Shown here: positions 8,318 to 16,044 of the stretch, one piece after another
Layout: the number at the start of each line of letters is the position of its first letter
How positions within the stretch are numbered: the stretch's first letter is position 1
Assembly (NCBI GenBank): GCA_050115015.1
Contig: JASFRI010000017.1
Location: forward strand, 1 to 23,296
DNA length: 23,296 nucleotides
Origin: JASFRI01 sp050115015
Lineage (GTDB): Bacteria > Acidobacteriota > Polarisedimenticolia > CBDVAL01
Direction: 5' to 3'
The notes under the pieces: generated by a model
The model's database searches: none
Seen by the model: the letters and a program-made list of their open reading frames with translations, nothing else
Told to the model about the DNA's origin: nothing
Made by a program: the position numbers and the translations under genes

Positions 8318-9664
8318 TCAGGCCACGATGATCGCCCGGATCCAGACGGCGATCTCGTCGATGACCGCCTTCGCCACGTGGCCGGCCTGTTCGTACTCCT
8401 CCGGGCGGGAGGGTCCCACGCCGGCCAGGAAGAGGTGGTTGAGGTCCTCGAACACCCGGAAGCGCACGTCGGGCCGGTCGTCCAGGGCGCGCCGCCAGGC
8501 GTCGTAATCCTCCCGGGTCACCTGGTAGTCCCGCCCCCCCTGGAGGATCAGCAGCGGCCGGTCGACCTTCCGGGCGGCCTCGGCCGGCCGGTAGCCCTGC
8601 AGATCGATCCAGTAGGAGGCCGGGGCGCCCAGGATGAGGTCGCCGGCGGCGGCGTCCGGTCCCAGGGCGGCGATCCTCGCCACCTCGCGCTCCAGGGCGG
8701 CGATCCGATCGCGCTCCTCCTTCGACACCTCGCCGTCCAGGCCGGCCAGGTACCGGACCTGCAGGACCATCGTCTCGTGGAGCGGCCGCGCCGCCCCGGC
8801 CATCACGATGAACCCCGCGACCTCGGGGACCCTGGCGGCGATCCTCGGGACGAGCATGCCGCCCAGGCTGTGGCCCAGCACGAACACCTTGCCGGGGTCG
8901 ATCCCCGGGGTGCTCCGGAGCAGGGCCACCGCCTCGACGGCATCCTCGATCACCTCTCCCTCGACGGTCAGGTCCGCCACCGCCGCCAGCCGCGCCGCGT
9001 GGACCTGGCTGCGCTTGTCGTAGCGCAGCACCGCGATCCCGGCGGTCGCCAGCCCCACGGCCAGGTCCCGGAACGGCTTGTTGGGCCCCACCGTCTCGTC
9101 CCGGTCCTGCGGCCCGGACCCGTGCACGAGGACCACCCCCGGCGCCCCCTCCCCGTCCGGGACGGGGAGGGTGAGCGTTCCCGGCAGCGGCCAGGCCTCG
9201 CCGACCTGTACGTCCCTCTCCCGGTAACGCCCCGGGTCGGCGTAGTCGGGCAGGCCCGAGGGCTCCGCCGCGGGCGTCGAGGGGACGAAGAACAGGCCCG
9301 CGACCTGGCGCTCGGCGTTCAGCACCACCTTCGCGTCGAGGGTGGCGTTCTCGAAGCGGCAGGTGACGAAGACGACGTCGTAGCCCTGGACCTTCTCGGT
9401 TCGCGTGCCGGCTCGCTCCCGGAACGCCCCGACCTGACCGGTGATCGCGTCCCAGGTGGCCCGGAGCTTGTCCGCGGGGAGCGCCTCCTTCATGGTGGCG
9501 TCGAAGCGCGCCACCACCTCGTCGTGCTTCCCGGCGGCCATCAGGTCGACGATCTCGACCGCCACCTCCTCCACCGCCGGCGGCGCCGCGGGCTCCTCGG
9601 CGACGGCCGGCGCCGCGACGATCAGGGAGAACCAGAGGGGCGCGTACGACGTTATTCGGGGCAT
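8318..9664 (-). CDS. Secreted alpha/beta hydrolase with N-terminal DUF3887 domain
   Basis: The 448-residue product starts with a signal peptide (~1-22, ending AVAEE). A DUF3887-like domain (~35-125) follows, with AAGKHDEVVARFDATMKEAL and an ETVR-like RTEKVQGYDVV strand region. The alpha/beta hydrolase domain carries HGSGPQDRDETVGPNKPF around 181, the nucleophile elbow GHSLGG with S266, D379 (GGRDYQV) and H410 (LNHLF), a complete Ser-Asp-His triad. Similar proteins are annotated as esterases or acyl-peptide hydrolase-like enzymes; the true substrate is unknown. I chose ATG 9664 over the one at 9688 because AGGAGGG lies 6 bp upstream of it and the signal peptide then starts naturally. It is divergent from the S41 peptidase. 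Confidence 0.92.
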   Translation of the reverse strand: MPRITSYAPLWFSLIVAAPAVAEEPAAPPAVEEVAVEIVDLMAAGKHDEVVARFDATMKEALPADKLRATWDAITGQVGAFRERAGTRTEKVQGYDVVFVTCRFENATLDAKVVLNAERQVAGLFFVPSTPAAEPSGLPDYADPGRYRERDVQVGEAWPLPGTLTLPVPDGEGAPGVVLVHGSGPQDRDETVGPNKPFRDLAVGLATAGIAVLRYDKRSQVHAARLAAVADLTVEGEVIEDAVEAVALLRSTPGIDPGKVFVLGHSLGGMLVPRIAARVPEVAGFIVMAGAARPLHETMVLQVRYLAGLDGEVSKEERDRIAALEREVARIAALGPDAAAGDLILGAPASYWIDLQGYRPAEAARKVDRPLLILQGGRDYQVTREDYDAWRRALDDRPDVRFRVFEDLNHLFLAGVGPSRPEEYEQAGHVAKAVIDEIAVWIRAIIVA

Positions 9665-9686
9665 GGCCTTCCCTCCTTTCGCGCCC

Positions 9687-9719
9687 ATCCTACCCTCCTC
9701 CCCCCGCCGGGGCTACAAT
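9687..9719. promoter_or_regulatory. Candidate divergent -10 boxes
   Basis: In the 109-bp gap between divergent genes, TACAAT (9714-9719, plus strand) could be the -10 of the S41 peptidase gene, and TAGGAT (9692-9687, minus strand) the -10 of the hydrolase gene. Neither has a clear -35. If both are used, the two polymerases would start back to back about 25 bp apart. Confidence 0.3.
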
Positions 9720-9773
9720 GTCCCGACATGCGGGCCCCGGCCTGCCCGCCGGCAACGTCCACGAACCCTCGCG

Positions 9774-11420
9774 ATGAACCTCCGCACCTTCCACCTCGCC
9801 TTCCGGACCGCCCTGCTGGCCTTCTGTCTGCCCCTCGCGTTCGGCGAGACCGCCGATCTCGCCCCGGTCCCCATCAGCGCCGCATGGGCGGTGAAGTGGC
9901 GGGAGGACCTGATGTTCGCCGAGGAGAAGATGCCGGAGGTGCACATCCGCATCGACCACGCGACCCCGCTCCCCGAGTTGAAGCGGGCGCTGGACCGGCT
10001 CGGCTGGCGCATCGCCTCGCTGTCGCAGCAGGGGGCGATCGTCGAGCTCGCCCGCGTCGTGGCGAGGATCGGCGACGGGCATACCCGCCTGACGCTGCCG
10101 ATCGATCCCGCCTCCGGCCTCTCCGGCGGGGAGCACCGCCGGACCGGGGCGCCGTCGGTCCCCGGAACGCCGTTCCACCACTACCCGGTCCGGTTCTACC
10201 TCTACGCCGACGGTCTCACCGTCGACCGGATCGGGGCCGACCACCCGGACCTGCTCGGCGCGCGCGTCCTGCGGATCGGCACGATGTCCGCCGAGGAGGC
10301 CATGGAGGCCGTCAAGCCGACCATCGCCCGGGACAACGAGATGCAGGTCGAACGATCGTTGCCGTTCCACCTGGTGGTCCCCGAGATCCTCCAGGCCTGC
10401 GGCGTGACCGCCGGTCTGGGGCCCGTCACCCTCGACCTTCGCCTCCCGGACGGTGGCTCCCGCGAGGTGACGCTGCTCCCGGTCCCCCTGGGGACCGAGG
10501 TGGCCTGGGCCGAGCCCACCGTCGATCCGGTGCCCCTCTACCGCCGGCATCCCGACCGGAGCTACTGGTTCGAGTACCTGGAGGAGGAGGAGATCCTCTA
10601 CTTCCGCTACGTGTCGGTGCAGGACGACGAAGACGGGGAGTCCCTGGCGGCCTTCGCGACCCGGATGTTCGCGTTCCTCGAGGAGCATCCGGTCCGGCGG
10701 CTGGTGATCGACCTGCGCGGGAACGGCGGCGGCAACAACTGGCTCAACGCGCCGCTGGAGCGCGGGGTCATCCGGGCCGAGAAGGTCTGGCGTCCAGGCG
10801 GGATCGTCGTGATCCCGGATCGCGCCACGTTCTCCGCCGCGATGAACTTCGTCAGCTTCCTGGCCGGGACGACGCCGGCGATCTTCGTCGGCGAGGCCGC
10901 CGGAGGGCGCCCGAACCACTACGGCGACGCCGAGATGCTGACGCTTCCAGAGACCGGCCTGACCATCCGGCTCTCCACCGTCTACCACCAGGACTCCTCC
11001 GCGGAGGACGACCGCGAGCAGATCGACCCCCACGTCCCGGTGCCGGTGACCGCCGCCGACGCCCTTGCCGGCCGTGATCCGTTGCTCGAGACCGTGCTGG
11101 GGTGGGACCCGCCGGGCGAGCCGGCCGGGACGTGGACCGGCGTCGCCACGATCCGGCACTACCGCACGGAGATCACCCTCCAGCTCGTCCAGGGGGGGGA
11201 TGCCTGGTCGGGGACCTTCGCGGCTCCCGGCTGGGTCGAGGAATCGCCGATCGCGTCGGCCGAGCTGAGGGACGACGAGATCCGCTTCGAGGTCCCGCTG
11301 GAGAGCTCGACGCTCCGGCTCCGGGCTCGCGCCACCGGCGACCGGCTCCTCGGCATGTTCGACTACCACGGCCAGTGGTACCCGTTCGTGGCGGAGCGCC
11401 GTCCGCCCGGGCCCTCCTGA
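9774..11420 (+). CDS. Secreted S41-family peptidase
   Basis: The 548-residue product begins with a signal peptide (MNLRTFHLAFRTALLAFCLP...). The family signatures are GDGHTRLTLP near residue 101, RLVIDLRGNGGGNN at ~308-321, the nucleophile in ATFSAAMNF with S354, and FVGEAAGGRPNHYGD downstream. This is the tail-specific/IRBP-like serine peptidase fold, acting in the periplasm or outside the cell; no PDZ domain is obvious. The last ~95 residues, after TVLGWDPPGEPAGTW, form a separate beta-rich domain (GVATIRHYRTEITLQL...). The start is the only in-frame ATG that places the signal peptide at the N-terminus, though its ribosome site is weak. It diverges from the hydrolase, and both proteins are exported. 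Confidence 0.88.
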   Translation: MNLRTFHLAFRTALLAFCLPLAFGETADLAPVPISAAWAVKWREDLMFAEEKMPEVHIRIDHATPLPELKRALDRLGWRIASLSQQGAIVELARVVARIGDGHTRLTLPIDPASGLSGGEHRRTGAPSVPGTPFHHYPVRFYLYADGLTVDRIGADHPDLLGARVLRIGTMSAEEAMEAVKPTIARDNEMQVERSLPFHLVVPEILQACGVTAGLGPVTLDLRLPDGGSREVTLLPVPLGTEVAWAEPTVDPVPLYRRHPDRSYWFEYLEEEEILYFRYVSVQDDEDGESLAAFATRMFAFLEEHPVRRLVIDLRGNGGGNNWLNAPLERGVIRAEKVWRPGGIVVIPDRATFSAAMNFVSFLAGTTPAIFVGEAAGGRPNHYGDAEMLTLPETGLTIRLSTVYHQDSSAEDDREQIDPHVPVPVTAADALAGRDPLLETVLGWDPPGEPAGTWTGVATIRHYRTEITLQLVQGGDAWSGTFAAPGWVEESPIASAELRDDEIRFEVPLESSTLRLRARATGDRLLGMFDYHGQWYPFVAERRPPGPS

Positions 11421-11428
11421 GCCCCCGC

Positions 11429-11449
11429 GGGGCGCCCCCGGGACGCCCC
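11429..11449. terminator. GC hairpin after the S41 peptidase gene
   Basis: GGGGCG (11429-11434) and CGCCCC (11444-11449) can pair around a 9-nt loop, starting 8 bp after the stop codon at 11420. No U-tract follows. In DNA this GC-rich such stems arise easily, so the call is weak. Confidence 0.25.
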
Positions 11450-11463
11450 CTCGCGCCCCGCCA

Positions 11464-11475
11464 CCGTGATCACGG
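11464..11475. promoter_or_regulatory. 12-bp perfect palindrome CCGTGATCACGG
   Basis: A perfect palindrome lies in the 170-bp gap ahead of the gene starting at 11591, 115 bp before its ATG. It is a possible operator for a dimeric repressor. No nearby hexamers clearly define the promoter, so this is a symmetry observation only. Confidence 0.3.
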
Positions 11476-11590
11476 CCTCCGGACAGGGCGAACTCGCGTT
11501 CCAGGCCCGCGTTCCGGGAAGCGCCATTTGCGCGAAGGGTGAGCTCATGTGACGATGGGGTGGCTCGATCCCATCCCGAGAGGTATCCGC

Positions 11591-12664
11591 ATGCGACCCT
11601 GTCTCACAGCGTCGGTGCTCCTGCCCTGGGTGATGCTCTCGTTGCTCGCCGGGCCCTCCCCCGCGACCGCGGGCGAGTCGCTGACCCTGGAGGGACTCAA
11701 GGATGCGCTCCGCCTGACGCCCGAGGAGATCGACGCGCTCCGCAACGGGGAGATCCTTCAGCGATCCTCCGAGGAGACCTCCAGGAAGGAGCTGTCGCTG
11801 ACCCTGGTCGTCGTCCTGTCGCACCCCCACGACGACGTGATCCGGGGCATCCGCGACGAGATCTCCCTGCGAGCCGACGCCAGCGTGATCGCGTTCCGGG
11901 AGCTGCCGGAGGGCGAGCCCCGGGCGGAGGACTTCAAGGAGGCCGTCTTCGGCCCCGACGACGGGGACGAGATCCGGGCGCTCGCCGACGTGAAGCCGGG
12001 GTCGGCGTTCAACCTGAGCGCCGAGGAGATCGCCGGGTTCCAGGCGCTACGCCGGGAGCATCCCGGTCCGTGCGACCGGGAGCCGGGATGCACCGCCGCA
12101 TTCAACCGGGCGTGGAGCACCATGCTGCTCGAGCGGATGAAGGCCTACCGCGCCTGCGGCCTGGCCGGGATCGCCGACTACGACCGGGGAGGGGACGTGG
12201 CCCGGCCGGCGGAGGAGCTCCGGGGCGCCCTGGAGGCCCTCGAGCCCTTCGGAAGGCAGATGCCGGCGTTCTACCGCGCCGTCCTGGACTACCCGCGCTC
12301 CCCGCTGGCGGGGATCGAGACCAGCTTCTACTGGCGCAAGGGGAAGGTGCAGAAGCGACCGACCTTCTCCCTGGCCCATCGCATGGCTCTCGAGACGTCC
12401 GAGGGGTACATCGCGGTCGAGCGGACGTTCTACGTGCAACGGTCCTTCAACTCGCTGCAGCGGGCGGCGGCGGTGTTCCCCCTCGACGGGACGCGGACCA
12501 TCTGCTTTTACAACGGCCGCACGTCCACCGACCAGGTGGACGGGTTCGGCAGCGCCATGCGCCACAGCATCGGCCGCAGGATGATGTTCGACCGTCTCCG
12601 CAATAACGTGGAGGACCTCCGGAAGCAGCTCGACGCGGAGGCCACCGCCACCTCCACCCCCTGA
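11591..12664 (+). CDS. Uncharacterised secreted protein
   Basis: I do not recognise this 357-residue protein. It has a clear signal peptide (MRPCLTASVLLPWVMLSLL, cleavage near ATAGES). The mature part begins with a short helical segment (LTLEGLKDALRLTPEEIDALRNGE). A later block has CGLAGIADYDRGG, SFYWRKGKVQKRPTFSLAHRM, FYVQRSFNSLQRAAAVFPLDG and GSAMRHSIGRRMMFDRL. Several aromatic and His/Arg positions look conserved in style, but no catalytic motif is identifiable. Three cysteines (CDREPGC, YRACG) lie in the middle. ATG 11591 is preferred to 11549 because GAGAGG lies 7 bp upstream and the signal sequence then begins at residue 1. It follows the secreted peptidase in the same orientation after 170 bp and is probably transcribed on its own. 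Confidence 0.82.
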   Translation: MRPCLTASVLLPWVMLSLLAGPSPATAGESLTLEGLKDALRLTPEEIDALRNGEILQRSSEETSRKELSLTLVVVLSHPHDDVIRGIRDEISLRADASVIAFRELPEGEPRAEDFKEAVFGPDDGDEIRALADVKPGSAFNLSAEEIAGFQALRREHPGPCDREPGCTAAFNRAWSTMLLERMKAYRACGLAGIADYDRGGDVARPAEELRGALEALEPFGRQMPAFYRAVLDYPRSPLAGIETSFYWRKGKVQKRPTFSLAHRMALETSEGYIAVERTFYVQRSFNSLQRAAAVFPLDGTRTICFYNGRTSTDQVDGFGSAMRHSIGRRMMFDRLRNNVEDLRKQLDAEATATSTP

Positions 12665-12862
12665 GCTCCCTTGCCCCCGGACGCCGGGTCGCCGGCCCTC
12701 GGGCCCACGGGCATCGGGGCCGCACGCGACCACACGGGCAAGGACCACAGACGCGGTTTCGGTCTCGAAGGGGACGACGATCTCAAATCGGCCTGCTGGT
12801 CCGCCGCGACGGCCTCGTGCGGCCGCGACCACGAGGCGCCGGCACGGGCCGCCGGGGTTTCC
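12665..12862. other. Gap between convergent genes
   Basis: This 198-bp gap separates the convergent ends of the secreted unknown and the cytochrome gene. A small stem, CCCGG-ACG-CCGGG at 12676-12688, lies just past the first stop codon and is the only structure seen. Open frames crossing the gap are antisense extensions without domains. Confidence 0.4.
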
Positions 12863-13600
12863 TCATCGGCGCCCCCCCGCGCTCGCGGCATTCCCCGAGG
12901 GATTGCAGACCGATGTAGCGCCGGCGATCTCCCGGCAGGGGCCGGCGCGTGGGGTCAGGAACAGGCGCGCACGGACGCGGACGGGGCCGGCTCCGCGATG
13001 GAGGAACGAATAGCGGCTCACGTCGGTCTCGAACGGCGCCAGGCGCCCGCGGCTCCGGGCACCCTCGCAGCCCGTCCCACCGGCGAAGACCCGGCGGGCG
13101 GCGGGGCCCGCGGCAGGGGCGGAGTTCTCCGTGGAGAGCGGGACGCCTTCACGGTCGTGGGCGGTCACCTGCAGGACGAGGCTCCGGTCGACGGGACCGG
13201 TGGGCAGGTCGTGGCCGGCGCCCAGGTTCGTGACGACCGCCTCGGCCTCGACCCGGCCCTTGGAGCAGGCGGCGCTCAGGGTCAGGTGCGCCGCCGCCCC
13301 CGGGACCCGCGCCCGGGGAAACGGCCGGGCGCCCTCGCCATTTCCGCTACATTTCTCGCCGTGGCAATCGGCGCATCCCCGCCCTCCCTCGATCTGGCTG
13401 TAGGGGCTCGCCAGCCACTCCCCGACGGGGTCGTTCCCCGCCCGGTGGTGGCAGGGAGCGCAGGACCGGACCGGCTCGGGCGGCGGCGTGAGGACCGCAC
13501 CCAGGGAGACCACCGAGACGATCCCGGCCACCCAGATCCATGGACTTCCTCGGAGATCCCTGGAGCGGGTCGACTGCTTGGCGCTGCGTGCACGGCTCAT
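12863..13600 (-). CDS. Membrane-anchored two-haem c-type cytochrome
   Basis: The 245-residue product has two haem-attachment motifs, CAPCH (47-51) and CADCH (76-80), just outside an N-terminal membrane anchor (WIWVAGIVSVVSLGAVL, ~21-37). The anchor follows an Arg-rich cytoplasmic tip, which places the haems in the periplasm. EWLASPYSQ between the haems and NLGAGHDLPTG after them are typical of a cytochrome c family resembling the cytochrome c554-type proteins. H52, the histidine in GAGHDLP and one in SFLHRG are possible distal ligands. The ~150 residues after the haems form a beta-rich domain of unknown role. No oxidase or reductase partner is nearby, so its redox partner is unknown. It has its own promoter-like region with the TCAG array (13608-13673), and its transcript would begin essentially at the ATG. 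Confidence 0.85.
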   Translation of the reverse strand: MSRARSAKQSTRSRDLRGSPWIWVAGIVSVVSLGAVLTPPPEPVRSCAPCHHRAGNDPVGEWLASPYSQIEGGRGCADCHGEKCSGNGEGARPFPRARVPGAAAHLTLSAACSKGRVEAEAVVTNLGAGHDLPTGPVDRSLVLQVTAHDREGVPLSTENSAPAAGPAARRVFAGGTGCEGARSRGRLAPFETDVSRYSFLHRGAGPVRVRARLFLTPRAGPCREIAGATSVCNPSGNAASAGGRR

Positions 13601-13607
13601 GCCCCGG

Positions 13608-13673
13608 ACTATGCCGGGGAGGTTGCGAGGATGTCCTGAGATGGACTGAGGAGAGGCCTGAAATACCCTGATT
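13608..13673 (-). promoter_or_regulatory. TCAG direct-repeat array with promoter, cytochrome gene
   Basis: On the minus strand, TCAG occurs with first bases at 13671, 13661, 13649 and 13639, at spacings of 10, 12 and 10 bp. The fourth unit runs into AGGACA (13637-13632), then 18 bp, then CATAGT (13613-13608, 4 of 6 matches to TATAAT). The ATG at 13600 follows 7 bp later, so the mRNA would be leaderless. The 45-bp array part (13629-13673) aligns without gaps to the array at 15857-15901, with 31 of 45 identical bases. OmpR/PhoB-type regulators bind such helically phased direct repeats next to the -35, and the neighbouring gene encodes one. Confidence 0.65.
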
Positions 13674-13694
13674 CCGCTCCTGCGGGCGGCGGGC

Positions 13695-15776
13695 TCAGCC
13701 TCCAGGCGCCTCCAAGGCGTAGAGCTGGCCGGTAAACCGGGCCAGGATCATCAGGAGCGGCAATCCGTCGCGTCCGGCATCGAGCCCCTCGAAGGAGAGG
13801 TGCCGCATCTCCCCCTCGGGGCGCTGGACCAGCCGGGGAGGCCCACCGGAGACCGGGACACGCCAGACCCCCTCGTTCTCCAGGAAGCGCACGAACAGCA
13901 GGTGCTCGCCGTCCCCCTCCCAGACCGGCCAGGCGCCGTCCACGGCCAGCCGCCGGGGGGAGCCCCCCTCCGCCGGACAGACCCAGATGCCCCCGCTGTC
14001 GAGATCATCGGGACGCCAGGCACCGCTCCAGGCAACCTGCCGGCCATCGGGGGACCAGCGCGGCGCGACGATCGAGGTCTTCGTGGCCAGGAGTCGTTCC
14101 GTTTGGCGCTCCAGGTCTCGTAACACGAGCTCGTCGCCCCTCGCCCCGCGTCGGACGGCGGCCAGCGCCGAGCCGGCGGGCGAGGCCGCGGGATCGTCCC
14201 AGTAGACGTTTCCCTTCAGGACCGGCACCGGCAGCGCTCCCCCCACCGGGAGCCGCCAGATCCAGCTGCTGACCCCATCCGGTGCGGCGGCCGCCACGAG
14301 CAGGTACCCGCCATCGGCCGTCCAGGCGAGATTGGACGCGCTCATCCCGCTCAGCGTCCGGTGCCTCCCCGTCTCGACGTCGACCACCGCCACGGCAGCG
14401 GACTGCCCCTCCGCCCCCAGGGCGAGGGCGATCCGCCCGCCGTCGGGCGCCAGCGCCGCCGCCATCACGCCCGGCTCCCGCAGCACCTCCCTCATCGACC
14501 CATCCGGCTCCGTCGCGAGGTACAGGAACCACTCGCGACGATCGAAGTCGAACACGAGCTGCCGTCCGTCGGCGGACATGGTCGGCGCCGAGCTGATCCC
14601 GGGCCCCCAGGTCACCGCCGTCTGCACGCCGGTGTCGACGTCCACCGACCAGAGCGCGCTCGGGCCGGCCTGCTCGCTGGCGAAGATCACGCGCTCCCCG
14701 TCCGGCGTCCAGCACAGCCCGTAGATCTGACCGGCGTCCCCGGTCAGGTCCCTGTGACCGCTCCCGTCCGGCCGCACCAAGTGCACGGCGCCGTCCCCGC
14801 CCTCGGGATCGCTGGTGGTATAGGCGATCCACCCGCCGTCCGGGGACCACCGCGGCCAGAAGCCGCGCTCCGCCACCGTGACCTCCCGGCCGTCCTCGTG
14901 GCGGACCCGGACCGACGTTCCGGCCGACGTCACGGCGGCGTAGGCCAGCACCTTCCCGTCCGGACGGAAGCTGGCGGCCGACGCGTGCTCGACCAGCAGG
15001 GTGGGCTCCCCCGCCGGGACCGGCGCCAGCCAGACGTCGGGGTGCATCCCGGAGAGATCGCTGCGGTAGCGGGTGAAGATCAGGTGGGAGTCGTCGGGCG
15101 TGAACTCCGGCGAGGGGCCACGGACCTCGATCCCCCGGGTGAGCTGAAGCGGCTCCCCGCCGTCGGGCCGCAGCAGGAAGATCGAGTGGGCTCCGCTGCG
15201 GGGATCCGGGGCCACCACCGAGAGCAGGTTGCTCGACCTCGCGAACGCCGGCTTGATGGCGGTGGAGATGAACGGCGCCGGCCCGAGCGCGCGCAGGTTC
15301 CAGGTGGCGAAGTCGGGCCCGGCGGTTCCGCCTCCCCGGTCGGGATCCCCGGCGCGCTGCCGTAACCCCCAGACCGACACCGCCGCCAGCAGCACCACGG
15401 CGGCCAGGAGGAACAGGTGGCCGCGGCGAATCCGCCTTTCGGTGGCGGCCTCGGTGGGAGCCTCCTCCCGGGCCACCGGGGCCACCATCACGTAGCCCTT
15501 GCGGTGCACGGTGCGGATGAAGCGGGGATGGGACGCGTCGTCGCCCAGGGCGGTGCGGAGGTCGCTGATCGCCCGGGCCAGGCTATCGTCGGTCACCGCC
15601 ACGTCGCCCCAGACGCCGTCGAGAAGCTCCGTCCGGGAGACGACGCTCCCGGCGTGATCCACGAGCAGTTCGAGGACCCCGTAGGCGCGTGCGCCGATCT
15701 CGATCTCCCGTCCGTCGCGATGAAGCGTGCGGCCCCGGAGATCCAGCACGAACTCGCCGAAGCGGTATGCGGACAT
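13695..15776 (-). CDS. Winged-helix transcriptional regulator fused to TolB/WD40-like propeller
   Basis: The N-terminal ~100 residues are an OmpR/PhoB-type winged helix: YRFGEFVLDLRGRTLHRDG, then ELLDGVWGDVAVTDDSLARAISDLRTALGD with the recognition helix, then FIRTVHRKGYVM with the wing hairpin. No receiver domain is present. A membrane span (HLFLLAAVVLLAAVSVW) follows at ~118-135. The last ~545 residues hold repeated blade motifs (FTPDDSHLIF, RWSPDGGWIAYT, CWTPDGERVIF, RWSPDGRQVAW) of a TolB/WD40-like propeller, presumably periplasmic. This is the CadC-like layout of a one-component membrane-bound transcription factor. I prefer ATG 15776 to 15797, because GGAG lies 6 bp upstream and related winged helices start here. 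TCAG repeat arrays, likely its binding sites, lie in its own upstream gap and before the downstream cytochrome gene. The signal it senses is unknown. Confidence 0.92.
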   Translation of the reverse strand: MSAYRFGEFVLDLRGRTLHRDGREIEIGARAYGVLELLVDHAGSVVSRTELLDGVWGDVAVTDDSLARAISDLRTALGDDASHPRFIRTVHRKGYVMVAPVAREEAPTEAATERRIRRGHLFLLAAVVLLAAVSVWGLRQRAGDPDRGGGTAGPDFATWNLRALGPAPFISTAIKPAFARSSNLLSVVAPDPRSGAHSIFLLRPDGGEPLQLTRGIEVRGPSPEFTPDDSHLIFTRYRSDLSGMHPDVWLAPVPAGEPTLLVEHASAASFRPDGKVLAYAAVTSAGTSVRVRHEDGREVTVAERGFWPRWSPDGGWIAYTTSDPEGGDGAVHLVRPDGSGHRDLTGDAGQIYGLCWTPDGERVIFASEQAGPSALWSVDVDTGVQTAVTWGPGISSAPTMSADGRQLVFDFDRREWFLYLATEPDGSMREVLREPGVMAAALAPDGGRIALALGAEGQSAAVAVVDVETGRHRTLSGMSASNLAWTADGGYLLVAAAAPDGVSSWIWRLPVGGALPVPVLKGNVYWDDPAASPAGSALAAVRRGARGDELVLRDLERQTERLLATKTSIVAPRWSPDGRQVAWSGAWRPDDLDSGGIWVCPAEGGSPRRLAVDGAWPVWEGDGEHLLFVRFLENEGVWRVPVSGGPPRLVQRPEGEMRHLSFEGLDAGRDGLPLLMILARFTGQLYALEAPGG

Positions 15777-15824
15777 GGGCGTCTCCGACGGGGCCATGGT
15801 ACTGGAACCCTTGCCGGAGGAGTA

Positions 15825-15838
15825 GGTCCAGGGTCCAA
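15825..15838 (+). repeat. Two 7-bp tandem units, GGTCCAG/GGTCCAA
   Basis: Two adjacent heptamers differing at one base lie between the regulator's start codon and the TCAG array. They could belong to the regulator's promoter region, but two short copies may be chance. Confidence 0.25.
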
Positions 15839-15856
15839 GACGGGCCCGGGCTCAGG

Positions 15857-15922
15857 TTTCAGGGTTCTTCAGCCCGTGTTTCAGGGCTCCTCAGGACATC
15901 CGCTCGCCCGGCGGAGCACAGT
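15857..15922 (+). promoter_or_regulatory. TCAG direct-repeat array with promoter, subtilase gene
   Basis: TCAG starts at 15859, 15869, 15881 and 15891 (spacings 10, 12, 10), with one more at 15852. Seen another way, 15856-15872 and 15878-15894 are two 17-bp direct repeats with 15 of 17 bases identical at a 22-bp period. The array ends in AGGACA (15893-15898), 18 bp, then CACAGT (15917-15922), the same geometry as at 13608-13673, although CACAGT is a poor -10. It lies in the divergent gap between the winged-helix regulator and the subtilase, so it could serve autoregulation and protease control at once. Confidence 0.65.
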
Positions 15923-16044
15923 GCCGGCATGCAACAGCACGGGCCACCGGCGTCGGCGAAAGGACTTTTCGGGAATGTGCCGGCGCGATCCGGAGGTGAA
16001 CATCCATGGCCATTCGCGGCCGCCCGGCCGCAGGGAGACCGATC

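Noticed and set aside
8378..11077. A very long plus-strand open frame antisense to the hydrolase and overlapping the S41 gene out of frame
   Set aside because: Its translation is dominated by Arg, Gly, Pro and His without any domain. Long stop-free frames opposite real genes are expected at this GC content.
12047..12832. A minus-strand frame opposite the secreted unknown protein
   Set aside because: The plus-strand gene has a signal peptide and ribosome site; this frame has neither and is Arg/Gly/Pro-rich.
12671..13639. A plus-strand frame opposite the cytochrome gene
   Set aside because: The minus strand encodes two CXXCH motifs and a membrane anchor, while this frame shows no coding signature.
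15852..15894. CRISPR or satellite reading of the TCAG repeats
   Set aside because: The units are 4-8 bp with 6-8 bp between them and there are only four or five of them, which fits protein-binding sites and not a spacer array.
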